Of a stretch of 18,547 nucleotides of DNA, positions 14,171 through 18,547 are shown piece after piece. This DNA is from an uncultured Fibrobacter sp. GTDB taxonomy: Bacteria > Fibrobacterota > Fibrobacteria > Fibrobacterales > Fibrobacteraceae. Under the pieces are notes generated by a model. The model saw nothing but the letters and a program-made list of their open reading frames with translations. It was not told the origin of the DNA and did not search any database. The stretch spans positions 1 to 18,547 of the forward strand of contig CAKUTF010000048.1 of NCBI GenBank assembly GCA_934691725.1, read 5' to 3'. A program made the position numbers and the translations under genes. Within the stretch, counting starts at the first letter, position 1, and every line of letters begins with the position of its first letter.

Positions 14171-16657
14171 TTATTTTATGGGGGAAAGCTTTCCGCGCAT
14201 CACGTATTTCCGTAAGATTTTCCCCGATGCGCCATACTCGACGACGACCGAGCGGACCGCGGAGACGTTCTTCGGCAGAGACTTTCCTTCAAAGAATAGC
14301 CGTCCCTGCATATCGAACATCCGATACTTCGCGACATTTTCTGTCGTAGATTTTTTTACGGAAAAAATCGCCGTCGTCGAATCTTCGCCTGGATTCTTGA
14401 TGCGGAGCGTGCGGATTATCGTTGCGTTCGAATCCGCCCCGACCGTCGAAACCGTGTAGGTGAAAGTTCCCGCTTCGAGCGGCGTTCCCGAGAAGGAAAC
14501 CCGGAAATCCGAAGAATCGATGCGCACGAGGATTCCCCGGGGAAGTCCCTCCACCGAAACGGTCAAGGCGTTCGCCCAGACATAGCTGAACGGGACGAGT
14601 GTATCGCCGAGGAAAATTTCCTGGTTCGATGACCCTGCGCCGTTTTTCGTGAGCGTCGCCACGGTCTTGATTTTTTCGCCGGAAACGCGGAACGTGCAGT
14701 GGGCAGAAACGCCCTGGAGCCCGTTCGCATCGGTCGCAACCGCTATCGCGCTGTAGGTTCCCGCAGACATTTCCGAAACATCCGCCGTATAAGGTTCCGC
14801 GGTTTTCGAAGCGACGAGTTCCGTGCCGATGTAGAAATCGACGCGCTGGATTTTCGATCCGCTAGCGCTTTTAACCGAAGCCGACAGCGTAACAGAATTT
14901 GAGAGCGGAGACGCTTCGATCCGGACATTTGCCGCAGTGGGCGAGATTCCAAATGGCTGGTTGTATTCGGGCATCTTTCCCCACTTGCCGCCGACGCCAG
15001 CGAGCTTCGGAAGTTCGGTAGGAAGCGTTCCGACGTTTCGCTTTTCGTAAGAGTAGGACGGGGAAAAGACGTTCGCCGTGGGAGCAGCCGAAGAGCAGTT
15101 GCCGTTTACGTAATAGCAGCCCTTGCTGTTCTTCACCGTGTTTCCGGTAAAGTTCAGGTAGCCGTAACTTCCGACATCGACGATGTGAAAGTTCATCTGT
15201 TCCAGGTAGCTGTTTTCGTAGAGCATCTGCGTGAAGCTCGCCGAATTGTCGCCGCTCACGGCAGCTCCCGTCCAGTAGTTGTAGGACGTGTAGTTGTTGT
15301 AAAGGTGCACGCGCGAATTTCCACCGGCCTTCGGGACGCGCCCGTAAGTCCCGTGCCAATAGACGTTCGCATAGGTGAGTTCCGCGTTCTGCACGAGCGC
15401 CATGTAAGGGTCGTAGCCCCAGCAGTTGTATTCGCTCGAGCCGTCGTAATCCAGATAGCTGACCGTTGCGCCTTTCACGTCCCCGATGTCAAAACCATCG
15501 CTTATCCACTTATAGGAAATATGGTCCGCCCAGAAATTTTTCACAGGGTCGCTCGACGAGCCGTCAACGCTCAGACCGTCGCCGGCCTCGACAAGGTGCG
15601 GATTTACGTCATACAAGGCGAGGTTCCGGTAGATGTTGTTGTGGCCGTTTTCGTAGGAACGCGGATTGATGGCCGCTCCGCGGAGGTTCGCCCCGCGCCC
15701 CATCCCGACAAGGCTCTTGTCCGCGCTGGTCGTAATCCAGTTGTTCCAGGACATCAGGTTTTCGGATTCGCTCACAGCCGTCACGTTTTCCGAAAGCCCG
15801 CTGCACGAATTTTGCGTAAACGAGATGCGGTAAAACGTGTTCCCCGAGTTTTTGTCGTTCGCTCCGCAAGAGCCTTTGCACCACGTCCAGCCGCGAGCCT
15901 GTGCGTCCGTCACCGCGTTTTTGAAAATCCGAAAGTCGTAGGTTCCCTCGGGAATCAGAATCGTCTTCGCCCCCTTGGACTGGAGAGCCTTGCGTACGCT
16001 TGCGGAATCCGTCGCCACGATGACTTCGCCGTCTGCACCGCCCGTCGTGTTTTCGCCGAAGCCTTCCGCCCGGACATGGAAAGTGTAAAGCAATACCGCC
16101 ACCGAATCCGTTTCGCTCCCCGTCCAGATCCACCTCGCTTCCGTGTTTTCCGCAAAGCCTTTCAGTTCGCCGCCGGAAGGCATTTTCGAGCTGGAATAAT
16201 TCAAAATCGTCGCACCACCCCATGCCGAAAGGTCCCGACCCTTCGCCTTCCATGCGGAATTCCCGACCGCCGGCTTGGAGACCCAGCCCTTGCCTGAGTA
16301 ATAAGATTTTTCAAGTTCGTCGATCTGCACGAGGACGCCCGGTGCGCCGGAACCGTTCATGGCGACGACGCTTACCGCGTTTTCACCCGGCAAGAACGTA
16401 TAGGGGACAAATCCCACGCGTCCCGCCTGGTCGTCTTCCTTCAGAAGTTCCCCGTTGACATAAAGACGGTAGCCGCCGTCCGCTACAATCCAGATGCCAG
16501 GTCCCTCTCCCGGGTTGTATGTCGGAGCGACCAGTTTCGATCCGACCGTATCGCCTCCGCCGTAATTAGCCGAAGCGGGAAGCGTCACCACTTCCGTCGG
16601 AAAAAGCGAAGCCAGGGAAGTGCCGACAAAAATTCCAATCCAGACGAGGAACCTCAT
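14171..16657 (-). CDS. Secreted multidomain pectate lyase (PL1-like)
   Basis: The 828-residue protein starts with a signal peptide (MRFLVWIGIFVGTSLA, likely cut near residue 17). Residues of about 25-200 form a beta-rich region with YRLYVNGELLKED and LPGENAVSVVAM, like a carbohydrate-binding or galactose-binding-type fold. Residues 210-570 are the parallel beta-helix lyase. NFWADHISYKWISDGFDIG (374-392) is the PL1 wi-DH signature with Ca-binding aspartates, and YGRVPKAGGNSRVHLYNNY (438-456) contains the likely catalytic Arg440. Two Ig-like modules follow (about 575-660 and 665-755), and then a basic C-terminal tail (about 765-828) resembling the terminal domains of secreted fibrobacterial enzymes. 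The role is beta-elimination of plant pectin outside the cell. AAGGAG lies six bases before the ATG. The gene stands alone between ilvC and hisC. Exact substrate is not readable. Confidence 0.88.
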   Translation of the reverse strand: MRFLVWIGIFVGTSLASLFPTEVVTLPASANYGGGDTVGSKLVAPTYNPGEGPGIWIVADGGYRLYVNGELLKEDDQAGRVGFVPYTFLPGENAVSVVAMNGSGAPGVLVQIDELEKSYYSGKGWVSKPAVGNSAWKAKGRDLSAWGGATILNYSSSKMPSGGELKGFAENTEARWIWTGSETDSVAVLLYTFHVRAEGFGENTTGGADGEVIVATDSASVRKALQSKGAKTILIPEGTYDFRIFKNAVTDAQARGWTWCKGSCGANDKNSGNTFYRISFTQNSCSGLSENVTAVSESENLMSWNNWITTSADKSLVGMGRGANLRGAAINPRSYENGHNNIYRNLALYDVNPHLVEAGDGLSVDGSSSDPVKNFWADHISYKWISDGFDIGDVKGATVSYLDYDGSSEYNCWGYDPYMALVQNAELTYANVYWHGTYGRVPKAGGNSRVHLYNNYTSYNYWTGAAVSGDNSASFTQMLYENSYLEQMNFHIVDVGSYGYLNFTGNTVKNSKGCYYVNGNCSSAAPTANVFSPSYSYEKRNVGTLPTELPKLAGVGGKWGKMPEYNQPFGISPTAANVRIEASPLSNSVTLSASVKSASGSKIQRVDFYIGTELVASKTAEPYTADVSEMSAGTYSAIAVATDANGLQGVSAHCTFRVSGEKIKTVATLTKNGAGSSNQEIFLGDTLVPFSYVWANALTVSVEGLPRGILVRIDSSDFRVSFSGTPLEAGTFTYTVSTVGADSNATIIRTLRIKNPGEDSTTAIFSVKKSTTENVAKYRMFDMQGRLFFEGKSLPKNVSAVRSVVVEYGASGKILRKYVMRGKLSPIK

Positions 16658-16727
16658 TTTTTCTCCTTTCTTGACGCTCCTAAGTTAAATTCGGAAAAAT
16701 TTTCCAGGCGGCTTTTCCAAAAAATGC

Positions 16728-16754
16728 GTTGTCCCGGGACAACCGGAAATTTCC
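16728..16754. promoter_or_regulatory. Adjacent palindromes upstream of the pectate lyase, candidate operator
   Basis: GTTGTCCCGGGACAAC (16728-16743) is a perfect 16-bp palindrome. One base later there is a second perfect palindrome, GGAAATTTCC (16745-16754). Both lie about 70-100 bases before the pectate lyase start codon and just after the ilvC terminator, where a promoter operator would be expected. A LacI- or TetR-type dimer could bind the larger one. I see no clear -35/-10 pair to anchor this. Confidence 0.4.
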
Positions 16755-16760
16755 AAAACG

Positions 16761-16790
16761 AAAAAGCCCCGACTTGCGCCGGAGCCTTTT
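16761..16790 (-). terminator. Rho-independent terminator of ilvC
   Basis: On the minus strand the sequence AAAAGGCTCCGGC pairs with GTCGGGGCTTTTT across a GCAA tetraloop, making a 13-bp stem with a few G-U pairs that ends in a T-run. It begins 17 bases after the ilvC stop codon. It separates ilvC from the pectate lyase. Confidence 0.8.
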
Positions 16791-16806
16791 CAAAATGTCG
16801 GACAGG

Positions 16807-18291
16807 TTACTTGGTAGCGACAGCAATCTCGGTCATGCCGGTCATGCGCGCACGGAGCCACGCACCGATGATCTCGGTCGGATGCTGCCGAATCGCCTTG
16901 TTCACTTCGATGAGCTTGACGTTATCGACGCCGTTGCCCTTGCCCGCGCCATAGACTTCGCCCAGATCTTCCTTCTTGATCTGCTTCATGAAGTCCTGGA
17001 GGAGCGGGATGCAGCGGTTTGCGAAGAGGTAGCAGCCGTATTCGGCGGTGTCGCTGATGACGCGGTTCATCTCGTAGAGCTTCTTGCGGGCGATGAGGTT
17101 CGCAATCAGCGGGATTTCGTGCAATGTCTCGTAGTAGGCGCTCATCGGCTTCATGCCCGAAGCGGTCATCGTTTCGAACGCCAGCTCGGAACCGGCCTTG
17201 AGCATCGCCACCATGAGGACGCCACGGTCAAAGTATTCCTGCTCCGTAATTTTGTCTTCGGAAGCGGAAGTCTGTTCGAACGCGGTCTTGCCGGTCTCTT
17301 CGCGCCACGTGAGGAGGTCCTTGTCGCCCGCTTCCCAGTCCTTCATCATCGTCGCGGAGAATTCGCCAGAAATGATGTCGTCCTGGTGCTTGCGGTAAAG
17401 GTCTGTCATGATTTTCTTCAGTTCCACGGAAAGTTCGTAGGCGCGAATCTTCGCCGGGTTCGAAAGGCGGTCCATCATGTTCGTGATGCCGCCGTGCTTC
17501 AGGGCTTCGGAAATCGTTTCCCAACCGTACTGGAGGAGCTTCGCCGCATAGTGCGGTTCGATTCCTTCCTTGACCATGTGGTCAAAGCCTAGAAGCGTTC
17601 CCGTCTGGAGCATTCCGCAGAGAATCGTCTGCTCGCCCATCAGGTCGGACTTGACTTCGGCGATGAATGAGCTTTCGAGGACGCCCGCACGGTCCGCATG
17701 GAGACCCGCCGCATAGGCCTTTGCATAGTCCCAGCCCTTTCCTTCCGGATCGTGATCCGCCTGGACAGCGATAAGGCAAGGCATACCGAAACCGCGGACG
17801 TATTCGGCGCGAACTTCGGAACCCGGACCCTTCGGAGCGCACATGATGACCGTGATGTCGTCACGGATCTGCTGGCCTTCTTCGATCATGTTGAAGCCGT
17901 GGCTGTAGGAAAGGACCGCGCCTTTCTTCATGAGCGGCATGATCTGGGGAATCACGTTGTGATGCTGCTTGTCCGGTGTGAGGTTACAGACGAGGTCCGC
18001 AGTCGGGATGAGTTCCTGGTAGGTGCCGACCTTGAAGCCGTTTTCAGTCGCGTTCTTGTAGGAGGCGCGCTTTTCCTGGATGGCGGATTCGCGGAGAGCG
18101 TAGGAAACGTCTAGTCCGCTGTCGCGCAGGTCAAGGCCCTGGTGGAGTCCCTGGGCGCCGCAACCGATGATCACGATTTTCTTGCCCTGGAGCGCTTCGG
18201 TTCCGCGGGAGAACTCGGAAGCTTCCATGAAACGGCAATGACCCAATTCTTCGATTTTCTTGCGAAGAGGGAGCGTATTGAAGTAGTTCAT
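16807..18291 (-). CDS. ilvC: Ketol-acid reductoisomerase, class II (long form)
   Basis: The 494-residue protein is collinear with E. coli IlvC. It has MNYFNTLPLR at the start, the NADPH-binding VIIGCGAQGLHQGL (40-53), the catalytic region YSHGFN (129-134), and AEVKSDLMGEQTILCGML (211-228) with Mg ligands D216 and E220. A duplicated C-terminal knotted domain carries ISGEFSATMMKDW, EYFDRGVLMVAM and EYGCYLFANRCIPLL. The enzyme isomerises and reduces acetolactate and acetohydroxybutyrate in valine, leucine and isoleucine synthesis. The long class II form is typical of enterobacteria, plants and some other phyla, while most bacteria have the 330-residue class I form. GAGGT lies six bases ahead of the ATG. 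A strong terminator follows, so it appears to be transcribed alone or as the last gene of a unit. No ilvB, ilvH or ilvD lies in the window. Confidence 0.97.
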   Translation of the reverse strand: MNYFNTLPLRKKIEELGHCRFMEASEFSRGTEALQGKKIVIIGCGAQGLHQGLDLRDSGLDVSYALRESAIQEKRASYKNATENGFKVGTYQELIPTADLVCNLTPDKQHHNVIPQIMPLMKKGAVLSYSHGFNMIEEGQQIRDDITVIMCAPKGPGSEVRAEYVRGFGMPCLIAVQADHDPEGKGWDYAKAYAAGLHADRAGVLESSFIAEVKSDLMGEQTILCGMLQTGTLLGFDHMVKEGIEPHYAAKLLQYGWETISEALKHGGITNMMDRLSNPAKIRAYELSVELKKIMTDLYRKHQDDIISGEFSATMMKDWEAGDKDLLTWREETGKTAFEQTSASEDKITEQEYFDRGVLMVAMLKAGSELAFETMTASGMKPMSAYYETLHEIPLIANLIARKKLYEMNRVISDTAEYGCYLFANRCIPLLQDFMKQIKKEDLGEVYGAGKGNGVDNVKLIEVNKAIRQHPTEIIGAWLRARMTGMTEIAVATK

Positions 18292-18326
18292 CTTTTACCT
18301 CGAATGTAAAAATTGCTTCGGGCGAT

Positions 18327-18335
18327 AATGTAGAA
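18327..18335 (-). promoter_or_regulatory. Candidate -10 region of ilvC
   Basis: The minus-strand word TTCTACATT lies 36 bases from the start codon, the same distance as in front of hisC. Downstream of it the two leaders share a similar stretch (TAGGGCGAA in hisC, ATCGCCCGAA here). TACATT would be the -10 hexamer. A second TACATT occurs at 18351-18356. No convincing -35 hexamer is seen. Confidence 0.35.
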
Positions 18336-18369
18336 AATTTTTCGCCGGAGAATGTATTTGTAAGGAACC

Positions 18370-18439
18370 GCGGACGTCTAAACTTAGGGACTAGGGATGA
18401 GGGAATAGGGATTGGTCTGCGGACGTTTAAGCTTTGGGA
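18370..18439. repeat. Imperfect direct repeat in non-coding DNA
   Basis: The 21-base segments at 18370-18390 and 18419-18439 share 18 positions (GCGGACGTYTAARCTTWGGGA) and are 49 bases apart. Shorter related words follow (AGAGCTTAG 18457, AGAACTTAG 18471, AGAGCTT 18478). The segment 18292-18488 has no credible gene and consists largely of these repeats and the G-rich array. Confidence 0.7.
18387..18410 (+). other. Regular G-quadruplex motif (four GGG runs, 7-base period)
   Basis: GGG occurs at 18387, 18394, 18401 and 18408, separated by four-base loops ACTA, ATGA and AATA. This meets the usual G3N1-7 criterion exactly and is strictly periodic. It lies about 95-120 bases upstream of the ilvC start codon, on the strand opposite to ilvC coding, inside the direct repeat region. 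Confidence 0.7.
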
Positions 18440-18488
18440 AGCGGGACACGGGGTTCAGAGCTTAGTTGAGAGAACTTAGAGCTTGTTT

Positions 18489-18547
18489 TCATAATCGTCT
18501 GAGCATCGTAGCCGCGCAGGAAACGTTGACCAAGGCCTCTTCGGAGC
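18489..18547 (-). CDS. Possible C-terminal end of a gene entering from the right edge
   Basis: One minus-strand frame is open from the right edge to a TGA at 18489-18491 and would end SEEALVNVSCAATMLRRL. The tail is loosely reminiscent of transposase C-termini (small hydrophobic residues followed by LRR-L), but 19 codons are too few to identify anything. Another minus-strand frame is also open here, so it may be non-coding. Confidence 0.2.
   Translation of the reverse strand, partial: SEEALVNVSCAATMLRRL

Noticed and set aside
15185..16297. Plus-strand open frame of 370 codons opposite the pectate lyase
   Set aside because: It is a shadow of the pectate lyase frame: rich in R, V and A, with no recognisable domain, and the minus strand has the signal peptide, catalytic motifs and a strong ribosome site.
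16729..17592. Long plus-strand open frame opposite ilvC (287 codons)
   Set aside because: It is the antisense of ilvC, has an arginine- and aspartate-rich composition with no family pattern, and owes its length to the G+C-rich codons of ilvC.

Overview
The window looks like the chromosome of an anaerobic plant-cell-wall degrader, most like Fibrobacter (phylum Fibrobacterota). That is an inference. It rests on a modular secreted pectate lyase with Ig-like linkers and a basic C-terminal tail, a long (class II) IlvC, and a moderate-GC core interrupted by A+T-rich islands. I see no rRNA, tRNA or CRISPR array.

Layout, left to right. (1) 1-176: a folded, non-coding stretch ending in a terminator-like hairpin. 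(2) 177-831: two decayed transposase remnants, an IS256-type fragment on + and an IS5-type (DUF4096-like) fragment on -. (3) 860-7212, all minus strand: an A+T-rich polysaccharide operon read GT2 -> GT4 -> Wzy-like polymerase -> WbsX-like protein -> hexapeptide acyltransferase -> Wzx-like flippase. (4) 7212-10353, minus strand: three tightly coupled genes, a Schlafen-AlbA_2/ATPase-fold/winged-helix regulator, an SMC/RecF-like AAA ATPase and a DUF4276 TOPRIM-like protein. (5) 10605-12302, plus strand: a divergent AIPR-family (abortive infection phage resistance) protein. Its promoter region carries a long imperfect inverted repeat, and its mRNA is probably leaderless. (6) 12245-18291, minus strand and higher GC: housekeeping and metabolism, with hisN and hisC overlapping, a multidomain pectate lyase, and ilvC. 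(7) 18292-18547: non-coding, with direct repeats and a very regular G-quadruplex motif.

How the parts fit. The most interesting block is 7212-12302. It is a divergent two-operon cassette with the hallmarks of an anti-phage or stress-response island: an ATPase plus TOPRIM effector pair, a regulator with an ATPase fold and a DNA-binding tail, and an AIPR protein with a nuclease-like N-terminus. Every junction in the regulator-ATPase-TOPRIM series is a stop/start overlap (ATGA, TGATG). The last TOPRIM stop codon also overlaps, as TGATG, with the start of the first glycosyltransferase. The putative defence operon and the surface-polysaccharide operon are therefore joined into one minus-strand series of nine genes with no visible terminator or promoter between them. 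At the other end, AIPR runs 58 bases into the antisense of hisN, which suggests the island was inserted against the hisN 3' end.

Several starts have been set downstream of the longest open frame because a Shine-Dalgarno sequence and a stop/start overlap support the shorter form. The reasons are given per gene.
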